DNA of 64,000 nt from VRUE01 sp963699215. GTDB lineage: Bacteria > Actinomycetota > Thermoleophilia > Solirubrobacterales > 70-9. The DNA lies in the NCBI GenBank assembly GCA_963699215.1, contig OY969422.1:1550001-1614000 (forward strand), in the 5' to 3' direction. Below are positions 16,319-24,584 of this stretch, piece by piece. The position numbers and the translations under genes are program-made. Each line of letters opens with the position of its first letter. The stretch's first letter is position 1. The notes beneath the pieces were generated by a model that was not told the origin of the DNA, ran no database searches, and worked only from the letters and a program-made list of their open reading frames with translations.

Positions 16319-18877
16319 GTGAGCCGCACGATCGAGCGCTTCGCCGTGGCCGTCATCGGTCCGCGCGGGCGCTGGCTGGCGGTCGGAGCGTGGGTCCTTC
16401 TCGGGATCGCGGGGCTCGTCGCGCACGCGCACCTCGGCGAGGTGACCGCGGCGGGCCAGAGCAGCTACCTGCCCTCGAACTCCGAATCGACCCGGGTCGT
16501 CGACGCGCTCCAGCGCAACTACAAGGGCGGCGAGGACGTTCCGGTCCTGATCGTGTTCGACCGCGACGGCGGTCTCACCCAGGCCGATCTGGACGCGATC
16601 GGCAGGCTCGGCAACGGCCTCGAACGGCTCGGCCTGGCCGGGGCAACGCCGGTCTTCGCCCCGTACTCGGGCGATACGGACAGGCCGCTCGGTGAGGTGG
16701 CGACGATCGCCCGCGGGGTCGGGCCGATCTCGCGCGACGGGGAAGCGGCGCTGGTCGGGCTGGCGATCGACGCCGACGACCGCGGCGCCGTCGTCGATGG
16801 GGTGGGGAAGATCCGCACCTACCTCCACGAGCGTCGCAGGCCCGGCCTCCAGTCCTACGTCACCGGGCCGGGCGGCATCGCCGCCGACCTGGAGCAGGTA
16901 GCCGACGACGCCGGCAGGACCTTGCTATTCGCCACGCTCGGCCTGGTCCTCGTCCTCCTCCTGCTCGTCTACCGCGCGCCGATCCTGGCGGCGCTGCCAC
17001 TGCTCGTCGTCGGCACCGCCTACCTGGTCGCGAGCGGCGTCGTCTACGTGCTGATCGAGGCGGGCCTGATCACCGTCAATACCGAGGGCACGATGCTGCT
17101 CCTGGTGCTGATCTTCGGCGCCGGCACCGACTACTCGCTGCTGCTCGTGCACCGCTACCGCGAGGAGCTCGGGAAGGGGCGCGAGCCCGCCGCTGCGCTC
17201 CCCGCGGCGCTAGCCGAGAGCGTGCCGGTGATCGCCGCTTCGGCTGGGACCGTGATCGCGGCGATGCTCGTGCTGCTGCTGGCGGAGCTCGAGTCGACCC
17301 ACTGGCTCGGCCCGGTCCTGGCCATCGGCGTTGCCACCATGCTCGTCGCCTCCTTCACCCTGCTGCCGGCGCTGCTCTCCCTGCTGGGGGGGCGAGCGTT
17401 CTGGCCGGCGCGGCCCGGCCGGGCGACCGGGCCGGACGGTCGCTGGAGGCGGGTCGCGGGGCTGGTGCGCCGCCGCTCCGGGGCGATCGTCGCCACCGTC
17501 CTCGCCGCGCTGGCGCTGCTCTCGCTCGGCAACTTGGTCGACCACGGCACGATCGGGTTCGGGCAGGGTGAGATCGGCCCGACCGAATCCAGCCGCGGCA
17601 CCGAAGTCCTCGACGAGCATTTCCCCCCGGGACTGGGCTCGCCCCTGACCGCCGTGGTCGACGTCGGGGAAGTGAGGCCGGCCCTGAAGGGCCTGGGCGG
17701 ACTGCCGGCGGTCAAGCTGACCGTCCCGGTGCCGCCGTCGCCGGGCTCCGACGAGGCGGTGCTGACGATCGTCCTGCGGGGCAACCCGTACTCCAGCGCG
17801 GCCGCCGACATGGTGGCGGACATCCGCCAGAGGCTCGGGGAGGTCGCGCCGAGCGCCCTGCTGGGGGGAATCCCGGCCGAGAACTACGACGTCGAGCAGA
17901 CCAACGAGCGCGACACGAAGCTGATCCTGCCGGTGGTGCTGCTGGTGGTCGGGCTGATCCTCGCGCTGCTCCTGCGGGCGCTCGTCGCCCCTGTCTACCT
18001 GGTCGCCGCCGCAGTCGCCTCGTTCGCCGCGACCCTCGGCCTGCTCACCTTCGTCTTCACCGACCTGCTCGGCACCAGCGGGATCGCCTTCGACCTGGTC
18101 CTGATCGCCTTCATCTTCCTGATCGCGCTGGGCGTCGACTACAGCATCTTCCTGATGAGCCGCGTGCGCGAGGAGGCGGCGAAGCGGGGCACGCGCGAGG
18201 GGACCCTGATTGCCCTGGAGAGCACCGGCGGCGTGGTCACCGGTGCGGGCCTGATCCTCGCCGGGACCTTCGCGACGCTGACGCTGCTGCCGCTCGAGCA
18301 GCTGGTGCAGATCGGCGCGACCGTCGCGGTCGGCGTCCTGCTCGACACCTTCGTCGTCAGGGCGCTGCTGATCCCGGCGATCACCTACCGGCTCGGCGAG
18401 CGCGCCTGGTGGCCCCGGGGCTCGTTGAAGGATCCTGCCCCCCTACAGGGGGGAGAAAGCTCCGACGAGGGGCTGAGTCACGGGCCGAGGTCGGCCGCGG
18501 CTTCCGTCGGGTCGCCGGTCTCGCCCTCGTCCTCCCATTCGGCCGGCTCGCCGAGGCTGGCGCTCTTGACCACCTTGAGGCCGAGCATCGCGCACTTCAT
18601 CCGCGTCGCCGAGATATCGATCCCGAGCAGGTCGAGCACGCGCTCCTTGGGCAGCGCCAGCATCTCCTCGCGCGTCCTGCCGACCAGCTCGTCGGTCAGC
18701 AGCGAGGTCGCCGCGGTCGAGATCGCGCAGCCCTTCCCCTCGAAAGCGACCTCGGCCACCTTGCCCTGTTCGTCGAGTCGCATCGTCACCCGCTGCTCGT
18801 CGCCGCAGAAGGGGTTGGTGTCCTCGAACTCGAGGTCGGCGTTCTCGATCCGGCCGAAGTTGTGCGGTCGCTTGTAG
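16319..18877 (+). CDS. MMPL/RND family transporter with an antisense-encoded tail
   Basis: 852 codons from a GTG with TAGGCT 8 nt upstream. The first 700 residues are a standard MMPL transporter: two copies of a soluble domain plus six-helix bundle, each with a DY motif (GTDYSLLLVHRYREEL and GVDYSIFLMSRVREEA). MMPL proteins export lipids or drugs by proton motive force. The family normally ends near RAWWPRGS (position about 18425). Here no stop occurs and the frame runs another 150 codons, 400 nt of them antisense to sufU. The tail is Ser/Pro-rich and looks non-biological, so a lost stop or a 1-base frameshift is likely; a one-base shift would reach TGA at 18425. Confidence 0.85.
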   Translation: MSRTIERFAVAVIGPRGRWLAVGAWVLLGIAGLVAHAHLGEVTAAGQSSYLPSNSESTRVVDALQRNYKGGEDVPVLIVFDRDGGLTQADLDAIGRLGNGLERLGLAGATPVFAPYSGDTDRPLGEVATIARGVGPISRDGEAALVGLAIDADDRGAVVDGVGKIRTYLHERRRPGLQSYVTGPGGIAADLEQVADDAGRTLLFATLGLVLVLLLLVYRAPILAALPLLVVGTAYLVASGVVYVLIEAGLITVNTEGTMLLLVLIFGAGTDYSLLLVHRYREELGKGREPAAALPAALAESVPVIAASAGTVIAAMLVLLLAELESTHWLGPVLAIGVATMLVASFTLLPALLSLLGGRAFWPARPGRATGPDGRWRRVAGLVRRRSGAIVATVLAALALLSLGNLVDHGTIGFGQGEIGPTESSRGTEVLDEHFPPGLGSPLTAVVDVGEVRPALKGLGGLPAVKLTVPVPPSPGSDEAVLTIVLRGNPYSSAAADMVADIRQRLGEVAPSALLGGIPAENYDVEQTNERDTKLILPVVLLVVGLILALLLRALVAPVYLVAAAVASFAATLGLLTFVFTDLLGTSGIAFDLVLIAFIFLIALGVDYSIFLMSRVREEAAKRGTREGTLIALESTGGVVTGAGLILAGTFATLTLLPLEQLVQIGATVAVGVLLDTFVVRALLIPAITYRLGERAWWPRGSLKDPAPLQGGESSDEGLSHGPRSAAASVGSPVSPSSSHSAGSPRLALLTTLRPSIAHFIRVAEISIPSRSSTRSLGSASISSRVLPTSSSVSSEVAAVEIAQPFPSKATSATLPCSSSRIVTRCSSPQKGLVSSNSRSAFSIRPKLCGRL
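18434..18449. repeat. CCCCCCT/AGGGGGG inverted repeat at the MMPL domain end
   Basis: CCCCCCT-AC-AGGGGGG lies just after the point where the MMPL domain should stop. It could be the remnant of the gene's 3' hairpin. Homopolymer runs of this kind are also prone to indels. Confidence 0.4.
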
Positions 18878-18912
18878 TGCTCGAGGATCTGCTCTCGGTA
18901 CAGCTCGTCCAT
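18478..18912 (-). CDS. sufU: Fe-S cluster assembly protein SufU
   Basis: 144 codons; the ATG overlaps the sufS stop as ATGA. The three conserved Cys are in TNPFCGDEQ, EGKGCAISTA and RMKCAMLG. SufU activates SufS by accepting persulfide sulfur, with a bound zinc. A short acidic tail (EWEDEGETGD) follows. It is the last gene of the rrf2-sufC-sufS-sufU unit and is overlapped antisense by the MMPL frame. Confidence 0.95.
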   Translation of the reverse strand: MDELYREQILEHYKRPHNFGRIENADLEFEDTNPFCGDEQRVTMRLDEQGKVAEVAFEGKGCAISTAATSLLTDELVGRTREEMLALPKERVLDLLGIDISATRMKCAMLGLKVVKSASLGEPAEWEDEGETGDPTEAAADLGP

Positions 18913-20171
18913 CAGAGGCCGAAGACCTTGCGCGCGTCGTGGAGGCCCTCGACCAGGCGGTCGATCTCCTTCGCGGTCGTGTAGACGCCGAAGCTGGCGC
19001 GGGCGGTGGCGGCGACGCCGAGGCGGTCCATCAACGGCTGGGCGCAGTGGTGGCCGGCGCGCACGGCGACGCCATGGCGGTCGAGGATCTCGGAGACGTC
19101 GTGGGCGTGGACGCCCTCCAGCTCGAAGGAGACCGGGCCGATCCGGTCGGGGCTGCGCGGGGGCCCGAAGACGCGCAGGCCGGGAACCTCGGCCACGCGG
19201 GCCAGCGCGTAGTCGGCGATCTGCCGCTCGTGATCGCGCACCGCCTCCATGCCCAGCCCGTCGAGCCAGCGCAGCGCCGAGGCCATGCCGACCGCCTGCG
19301 CGATCGCCGGCGTCCCCGCCTCGAAGCGAGCCGGCGGGTCGGCGTAGGTCGTCCCGCCCTTGGTCACCTTGCGGATCATCGAGCCGCCGCCGAGGAAGGG
19401 CGGCATCTCGCGCAGCAGGTCGCGCTTCGCCCAGAGCGCCCCGATCCCGGTCGGCGCGTAGAGCTTGTGGCCGGTCAGCGCGTAGAAGTCGACTCCCAGC
19501 TCGACGACGTCGAGCGGCAGCTTCGCCGCCGCCTGGGCCCCGTCGGCGAGGACCAGGGCGCCGGCCTCATGCGCGAGGCGGGCGATCTCGGCGACCGGGT
19601 TCTCGCTGCCGAGCACGTTGGAGACGTGGGCGACGGCGACGAGCTTCGGCCGCCGCTCCAGCAGCGTTGCGAGGGCCTCCATGTCGAGCAGCCCCTCCTC
19701 GTCGACCGGCACCCAGTCGATCTCGGCGCCGGCCCGCTCCGCCAGCTGCTGCCAGGGAACGATGTTCGAGTGGTGCTCCATCTCGGTCAGCACGATGCGG
19801 TCGCCCGCGCCGAGGTTGGCGTCGCCCCAGGCCCGCGCCACGAGGTTGATCGCCTCGGTCGCGTTGCGGACGAAGATCACCTCGCGGCGGTCGGCGGCGC
19901 CGATGTGGTCGGCGACGGTCGCCCGCGCCCCCTCGTAGGCCGCGGTCGCCTCGGCCGAGAGCGTGTGCGAGCCGCGGTGGACGTTCGAGTGATGGGCGCG
20001 CTCGTAGCGGTCGACCGCCTGGATCGAGGCCAGTACCCGCTGGGCGCTGGCGCCGCTGTCCAGGTAGGCGACCGGGCGGCCGTGGACCTCGCGCTCCAGC
20101 GCCGGGAAGGAGGCGCGGACCTTCTCGATCGGGAAGGCCGACGCCACGGTCTTGGTCGTCGTCGGCTCCAT
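18912..20171 (-). CDS. sufS: cysteine desulfurase SufS
   Basis: 419 codons. A PLP enzyme of the group II (SufS/CsdA) type: the PLP lysine is in ALTGHKLYAPTG, the His before it in MEHHSNIVPW, and the catalytic Cys in RAGHHCAQP. It removes sulfur from cysteine for the SUF scaffold. The ATG at 20171 is chosen 10 nt after the sufC stop; the frame stays open further up, but that is sufC in another frame. Length is normal. Confidence 0.96.
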   Translation of the reverse strand: MEPTTTKTVASAFPIEKVRASFPALEREVHGRPVAYLDSGASAQRVLASIQAVDRYERAHHSNVHRGSHTLSAEATAAYEGARATVADHIGAADRREVIFVRNATEAINLVARAWGDANLGAGDRIVLTEMEHHSNIVPWQQLAERAGAEIDWVPVDEEGLLDMEALATLLERRPKLVAVAHVSNVLGSENPVAEIARLAHEAGALVLADGAQAAAKLPLDVVELGVDFYALTGHKLYAPTGIGALWAKRDLLREMPPFLGGGSMIRKVTKGGTTYADPPARFEAGTPAIAQAVGMASALRWLDGLGMEAVRDHERQIADYALARVAEVPGLRVFGPPRSPDRIGPVSFELEGVHAHDVSEILDRHGVAVRAGHHCAQPLMDRLGVAATARASFGVYTTAKEIDRLVEGLHDARKVFGL

Positions 20172-20181
20172 CTCAACGAGG

Positions 20182-20952
20182 CTAGGCGGCGGCGCCCGCC
20201 TCGACCTCCTCGCGGATCCAGCCGTAGCCCTTCTGCTCGAGCTGCTCGACCAGCTCCGGGCCGCCCTCTTTGACGATCCGCCCCTCGAACATGACGTGGA
20301 CGGAGTCCGGCTTGACCATGTGCAGGATGCGCTGGTAGTGGGTGATGATGAGCACGCCCATGTCCGGGCCGGCGAACTTGTTGACCCCCTCGGCGACGAC
20401 CCGCAGCGCGTCGATGTCGAGGCCGGAATCGGTCTCGTCGAGGACGGCGATCTCGGGCCGCAGCAGGGCCAGCTGCAGCAGCTCCATCCGCTTCTTCTCA
20501 CCGCCGGAGAAGCCGTCGTTGAGGTAGCGGCTGGAGAAGTCTTTCGGGATATTGGCCAGCTCCATCGCTTCCTGGGCGACCTTGGCGAACTCTTTGATCT
20601 TGATCTCGCCTTCGCCACGCGCCTCGCGGCGCGCGTTGAGGATCATCCGCAGGTACTTGCTGACCGAGACGCCGGGGATGGCGACCGGGTACTGGAAGGC
20701 CATGAAGAGGCCGGCGCGCGAGCGCTCGTCGGGATCGGCCTCGGTCATGTCCTCGCCCTTGAAGACGATCGAGCCCTCGGTCACCTCCAGCGAGGGGTGG
20801 CCCATGATCGCGTTGGCGAGGGTCGACTTGCCGGAGCCGTTGGGGCCCATCAGCGCGTGCACCTTGCCCTTCTCGACGTCGAGGTCGAGGCCGCGCAGGA
20901 TCTCCTTGCCCTCAGCGCTCACGTGCAGGTTGCGAATCTCCAGCTCAGCCAA
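20182..20952 (-). CDS. sufC: SUF ATPase SufC
   Basis: 256 codons from the TTG at 20952, which has GGAG 5 nt upstream and gives the usual MAELEIRNLHV start; a GTG at 20958 would overlap the Shine-Dalgarno sequence. ABC ATPase motifs: Walker A GPNGSGKS, signature FSGGEKKR, Walker B IAVLDETDSGLD. SufC drives the SufBC2D scaffold by ATP hydrolysis. It lies 27 nt after the rrf2 stop. Confidence 0.96.
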   Translation of the reverse strand: MAELEIRNLHVSAEGKEILRGLDLDVEKGKVHALMGPNGSGKSTLANAIMGHPSLEVTEGSIVFKGEDMTEADPDERSRAGLFMAFQYPVAIPGVSVSKYLRMILNARREARGEGEIKIKEFAKVAQEAMELANIPKDFSSRYLNDGFSGGEKKRMELLQLALLRPEIAVLDETDSGLDIDALRVVAEGVNKFAGPDMGVLIITHYQRILHMVKPDSVHVMFEGRIVKEGGPELVEQLEQKGYGWIREEVEAGAAA

Positions 20953-20979
20953 TGTCACTCCGTTCGTGGTTGCGGTGGG

Positions 20980-21456
20980 TTAAGCGGCGCTGCCGACGGG
21001 CGCCTTCTCGGCACTGCCCGGCACGCCGCCCGAGAACTCGACCAGCTCGGCCAGCGTCGTGCCGGCGAGCGCCTTGGTGACGCCGTTCTGGACCCGGGTC
21101 CAGAGCAGCTTCGTCGCGCAGGCTCGATCGCCGTCGCTCTCGTGCGAGCAGAGGACCTTGCCCTCCGGCGTCTCGTGGAAGCACTCCATCGGCGCGATCT
21201 GGCCTTCCAGCGCCTCGACCACTTCGTCGAGGGTGATCGCCTCCGCCGGCTTGGCGAGCCGGTAGCCGCCGTGGGCGCCCCGAGTCGAGCTGACCAGCCC
21301 GGCGTTGCGCAGTTTGGCGACCAGGTGCTCGAGGTAGGAGAGCGGCAGCCGCTCCGCCTCGGCGACGGCGCTGAGCGAGACCGGGGCGGATCCCGGCTGG
21401 CGGCCCAGCTCGACCATCAGGCGGACTCCGTACTCGGCTTTAGTCGAGAACAGCAT
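20980..21456 (-). CDS. Rrf2 family Fe-S-sensing regulator (IscR/SufR-like)
   Basis: 158 codons. The N-terminal winged helix MLFSTKAEYGVRLMVELG and STRGAHGGYRLAKP are standard for Rrf2. Three Cys spaced C-x10-C-x9-C (MECFHE, VLCSHE, RACATK) are suited to hold an Fe-S cluster, although the spacing differs from the C-x5-C-x5-C of E. coli IscR. It heads the sufC-sufS-sufU unit and its promoter contains the operator shared with the Rieske-sufBD unit, so autoregulation and control of both units is likely. TAGGAT ends 7 nt before the ATG, so the transcript is probably leaderless. Confidence 0.9.
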   Translation of the reverse strand: MLFSTKAEYGVRLMVELGRQPGSAPVSLSAVAEAERLPLSYLEHLVAKLRNAGLVSSTRGAHGGYRLAKPAEAITLDEVVEALEGQIAPMECFHETPEGKVLCSHESDGDRACATKLLWTRVQNGVTKALAGTTLAELVEFSGGVPGSAEKAPVGSAA

Positions 21457-21462
21457 GGTCTA

Positions 21463-21485
21463 AATCCTACTGAAGCGGTCGGTTA
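21463..21485 (-). promoter_or_regulatory. predicted Rrf2 operator/promoter of rrf2-sufCSU
   Basis: Minus strand CCGACCG-N4-AGTAGGATT; the same element stands before the Rieske-sufBD unit. The -10 TAGGAT (21464-21469) is inside it and 7 nt from the ATG. The site overlaps the stop codon of the MFS gene by three bases. Confidence 0.65.
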
Positions 21486-22967
21486 TGCGGATGCGGGCTC
21501 GCTCGCCTCCTTCCCCGCATCCTCGCCCGCCGCCGCCCTGCCGAGCTCGACGTGCGCCCTGCTGTCGCTGTTGCGAATCAGGAGGAGGGTCAGGATGAAG
21601 CCGAGGGTGGCGATCGCGGCGCCGCCGAGGAAAGCCGCCTGGAAGCCGTCGTTGAGCGCGGAGATTGGATTCGAGCCACCGTCCAGCACGCTGTCGGTGC
21701 GTGAGGTCGCCACGGTCGAGAGCACCGCAAGGCCGAGCGCGCCGCCGATCTGCTGCGAGGTGTTGATCAAGCCGCTGGCCAGCCCGGCCTCGGTCTCCTC
21801 GACTCCGGAGACGGCGGCTATCGTCGTCGTGACGAAGGAGAAGCCGAGCCCGGCGGCGGCGAGCAGCGACGGCCCAAGGATGTCGGTGGTGAAGCCGCCG
21901 CCGACCGAGACCTGGCTGAACCAGGCGAGGCCGACGACTATGAAGAGCAGCCCGGCGGCGAGCACAGGCTTGTAGCCGAGCCTGGTGACGAGCTGCGAGG
22001 CGATGCCGGCCGAGGCCATGATCGTCAGTGCCAGCGGCAGGTAGGAGAGGCCGGCGTGAATCGCGCTGTAGCCGAGCACTTGCTGCATATATAGAGAGAT
22101 GAAGAAGAACATCGAGAAGAGCGAGGCGCCGACCAGGAGGCCGACGACGTTCGCCCCGGTCAGCGTGCGGATGCGGAAGATCGAGAACGGCACCAGCGGC
22201 TTGGTCGAGCGCAGCTCGATCGCGACGAAGGCCGCGAACAGGGCGAGGGAGAGGGCGATCAGGCCGATCGTCTGGGTCGATCCCCAGCCGGCGTCGGTCG
22301 CGTCGATCACGGCGTAGACGAGGATCGAGAGCGCTGCGGTGACGGTGACGGCGCCGGCGGCGTCGAAGGCGCGCGTCTCGTGTTCGGCGCGGCTCTCGGC
22401 GATCAGCCTGGGGGCGAGGGCGAGGGCGAACAGGGCCACGGGCACGTTGACCCAGAGCACCCACTCCCAGCCGAGCCCGTCGGTGAGGATGCCGCCGAGC
22501 AGGACCCCGGCGGCGCCGCCCGAGCCGGCGACCGCGCCCCAGACGCCGAGTGCCTTGTTGCGCTCGGCGCCGTCGCTGAAAGTGGTGGTGACGATCGAGA
22601 GCGCCGCCGGCGAGATGATCGCCGCGCCGAGCCCTTGCGCCGCCCGCGCCGCGATCAATTGGCCCTCGGTGGCGGCGAAGCCGGCGGCGAGCGAGGCAAC
22701 TGCGACCAGCAGCAGGCCGGCCATGAAGACGCGGCGGCGGCCGAGCAGGTCGGCGGCGCGGCCGCCGAGCAAGAGGAAGCCCCCGAAGGTGAGCACGTAG
22801 GCGTTGACCACCCAGGGCAGGTTCTCCTGGGAGAAGTCGAGCGCCGTGCCGATCGAGGGCAGGGCGACGTTGACGATCGAGGCGTCGAGGACGACGACGA
22901 ACTGGGCCGAGCAGAGCAGGATCAGCGCCAGCCAGCGTTTCTCGCGGAAGTCTTGAGGACTGGTCAT
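21483..22967 (-). CDS. MFS transporter, DHA2 (EmrB/QacA-like, 14 TM)
   Basis: 494 codons. LDASIVNVALPSIG in the first helix, GGRAADLLGRRRVFMAG in the loop between helices 2 and 3, and GSGGAAGVLLGGIL (motif C of antiporters) identify a drug:proton antiporter of the 14-helix type. The substrate is unknown. It lies just upstream of rrf2, with its stop inside the rrf2 operator, but is probably a separate unit. No dedicated regulator is next to it. Confidence 0.92.
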   Translation of the reverse strand: MTSPQDFREKRWLALILLCSAQFVVVLDASIVNVALPSIGTALDFSQENLPWVVNAYVLTFGGFLLLGGRAADLLGRRRVFMAGLLLVAVASLAAGFAATEGQLIAARAAQGLGAAIISPAALSIVTTTFSDGAERNKALGVWGAVAGSGGAAGVLLGGILTDGLGWEWVLWVNVPVALFALALAPRLIAESRAEHETRAFDAAGAVTVTAALSILVYAVIDATDAGWGSTQTIGLIALSLALFAAFVAIELRSTKPLVPFSIFRIRTLTGANVVGLLVGASLFSMFFFISLYMQQVLGYSAIHAGLSYLPLALTIMASAGIASQLVTRLGYKPVLAAGLLFIVVGLAWFSQVSVGGGFTTDILGPSLLAAAGLGFSFVTTTIAAVSGVEETEAGLASGLINTSQQIGGALGLAVLSTVATSRTDSVLDGGSNPISALNDGFQAAFLGGAAIATLGFILTLLLIRNSDSRAHVELGRAAAGEDAGKEASEPASA

Positions 22968-23013
22968 CGACTGCCTTCAGTCAAGCAAATGATGAGGGTT
23001 GGTTCGAAGGGGC

Positions 23014-23643
23014 TCAGGGCTCGATCAGGCCGCGCCGGATCGCGTAGCGGACCAGCTCGACCCGGTCGCGCATGCCGAGCTTGCGCATCGCGTTGGCGCG
23101 GTGGTTCTCGACCGTCTTCTCGGAGAGGTGGAGGATCGCCGCGATCTCCTTCGTCGTATTGGCCTCGGCGACGAGCTTGACGATCTCCTCCTCGCGCGGG
23201 GTCAGCTCCTCCTCGCCGGTGGACCCGCGCTCGAGCAGATCCTTGATCAGCGAGCGCTGCGCCCCGGGGGTGAGGAAGGGCTCGCCGCGCTCGATCGCCC
23301 GGATCGCCGCCAGCAGGTCGGTGTCGGCCTGGGTCTTGAGGACGTAGCCCGAGGCGCCGGCCTTGAGCGCCTCGAAGAGGTAGCGCTCGTCGTCGTGCAT
23401 GGAGAGGATCAGGACCGCGACCTCCGGCGCCTGCGCCTTGATCTCGCGGGTCGCCTGCAGCCCGGTCAGCTTCGGCATCTTGACGTCGAGGACGGCAAGG
23501 TCGGGCCGTTCGCGGATCGCCAGCTCGCGTGCCTCGGCGCCGTCCGCCGCCTCGGCGACGACCTCGATGTCGGCCTGGCGCTCGAGCAGCAGCCGCAGGC
23601 CGGAGCGAACGATCCCGTGGTCGTCTGCGATCAGAACCCTCAT
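23014..23643 (-). CDS. NarL/FixJ family response regulator
   Basis: 209 codons; ATG overlaps the kinase stop as ATGA. Receiver domain with DDHGIVRSG, phospho-acceptor Asp in LAVLDVKMP and Lys in GYVLKTQAD; LuxR-type HTH at the C-terminus (LTPREEEIVKLVAEANTTKE, then SEKTVENHRANAMRKLG). It is the partner of the adjacent kinase. Its targets are unknown; the palindromes between the kinase and htpX are candidates. Confidence 0.95.
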   Translation of the reverse strand: MRVLIADDHGIVRSGLRLLLERQADIEVVAEAADGAEARELAIRERPDLAVLDVKMPKLTGLQATREIKAQAPEVAVLILSMHDDERYLFEALKAGASGYVLKTQADTDLLAAIRAIERGEPFLTPGAQRSLIKDLLERGSTGEEELTPREEEIVKLVAEANTTKEIAAILHLSEKTVENHRANAMRKLGMRDRVELVRYAIRRGLIEP

Positions 23644-24491
23644 ACGCTCAGCTTGACGGTCGTCCCCTGGTCGGAGCGCGACTCGATCGTCAGCTCGGCG
23701 CCGATCAGCAGCGCCCGCTCGCGCATGCCGCCGATGCCGAGGCCGCGCTCGGACTGCTCGAAGGGAAAGCCGCGGCCGTCGTCGGCGACCTCCAGCTCGA
23801 CCCCACGCCCCGAGCGGCGCAGGCCGACGACGATCCGCTGGGCCTCGCTGTGGCGGGCGGCGTTGGTCAGCGCCTCCTGGGCGACGCGGTAGACGACCAG
23901 TTGCACGTCGCCGTCGAGGTCGGAGAAATCGCCCTCGGTCCTCAGCTCGGCCGCCAGGCCGGAGCGCTCCACCTGCTCGAGCTGCCCGGCGATCGCCGCG
24001 GCGAGGCCGAGGTCGTCGAGCGCAGTGGGGCGGAGCTGGCGGGCGAGGGAGAGCAGCTCCTGCATCGCCTGGTTGGCGAGGGAGCGCGTCGCGGCGATCT
24101 CTGGCTCGAGCTCCGGCGGGGCCGCCTCGCGCACCGCCTCGAGCCGCAGCAGCAGCCCGGTCAGCGACTGGTTGACCTCGTCGTGGAGGTCGCGCGCGAC
24201 CCGCGCCCGCTCCTCCTCCTGGGCCCGCAGCGCGGCGCTGCCGGCGCGGCGCCGCTCGGCTTCCAGGCGGCGCATCATCCGCAGGAAGGCGAGCTCGATC
24301 CGTGCGACCTCCTCGGTCTGGGCGATGCCGTCGATCGAGTCGGGCAGGACAGGACCGGGCCGGCTCAGGTCGACCTTCTCCATCTCCTCGATCAGGCTCT
24401 CCAGCGGAGCCAGGCGGCGCAGGGTGGCGACGAGCTGGAAGGCGAGCGCCGCCGCGACGACTGCGAGCACGACGATGACCAGGGTCGTCAC
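23640..24491 (-). CDS. sensor histidine kinase (NarL-partner type)
   Basis: 283 codons from the GTG at 24491. One N-terminal membrane helix (LVIVVLAVVAAALAFQLVAT), a short linker, then a HisKA_3 dimerisation domain with the phospho-His in RVARDLHDEVNQSL, and HATPase boxes EALTNAARHS and DDGRGF. There is no large sensory domain, so the signal is probably membrane-associated. TATTGT (24498-24503) lies 6 nt before the GTG, a leaderless layout. It is divergent from htpX. Confidence 0.93.
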   Translation of the reverse strand: MTTLVIVVLAVVAAALAFQLVATLRRLAPLESLIEEMEKVDLSRPGPVLPDSIDGIAQTEEVARIELAFLRMMRRLEAERRRAGSAALRAQEEERARVARDLHDEVNQSLTGLLLRLEAVREAAPPELEPEIAATRSLANQAMQELLSLARQLRPTALDDLGLAAAIAGQLEQVERSGLAAELRTEGDFSDLDGDVQLVVYRVAQEALTNAARHSEAQRIVVGLRRSGRGVELEVADDGRGFPFEQSERGLGIGGMRERALLIGAELTIESRSDQGTTVKLSV

Positions 24492-24497
24492 AGGGCG

Positions 24498-24540
24498 ACA
24501 ATAGGGGTTGGCCCCTATGGCCGGATCGCCCCATCGGGGC
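24498..24540. promoter_or_regulatory. two palindromes between the kinase and htpX
   Basis: ATAGGGG-TTGG-CCCCTAT (24501-24518, perfect 7-bp arms) overlaps the kinase -10 box, and GCCCC-ATC-GGGGC (24528-24540) follows 9 bp later. Two similar G/C-rich dyads in one short divergent promoter suggest an operator pair, possibly for the adjacent response regulator. Confidence 0.5.
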
Positions 24541-24584
24541 AATACTTCTCCGAAGCTGCGCAATCCGAGAACAGGAGCGATGCG

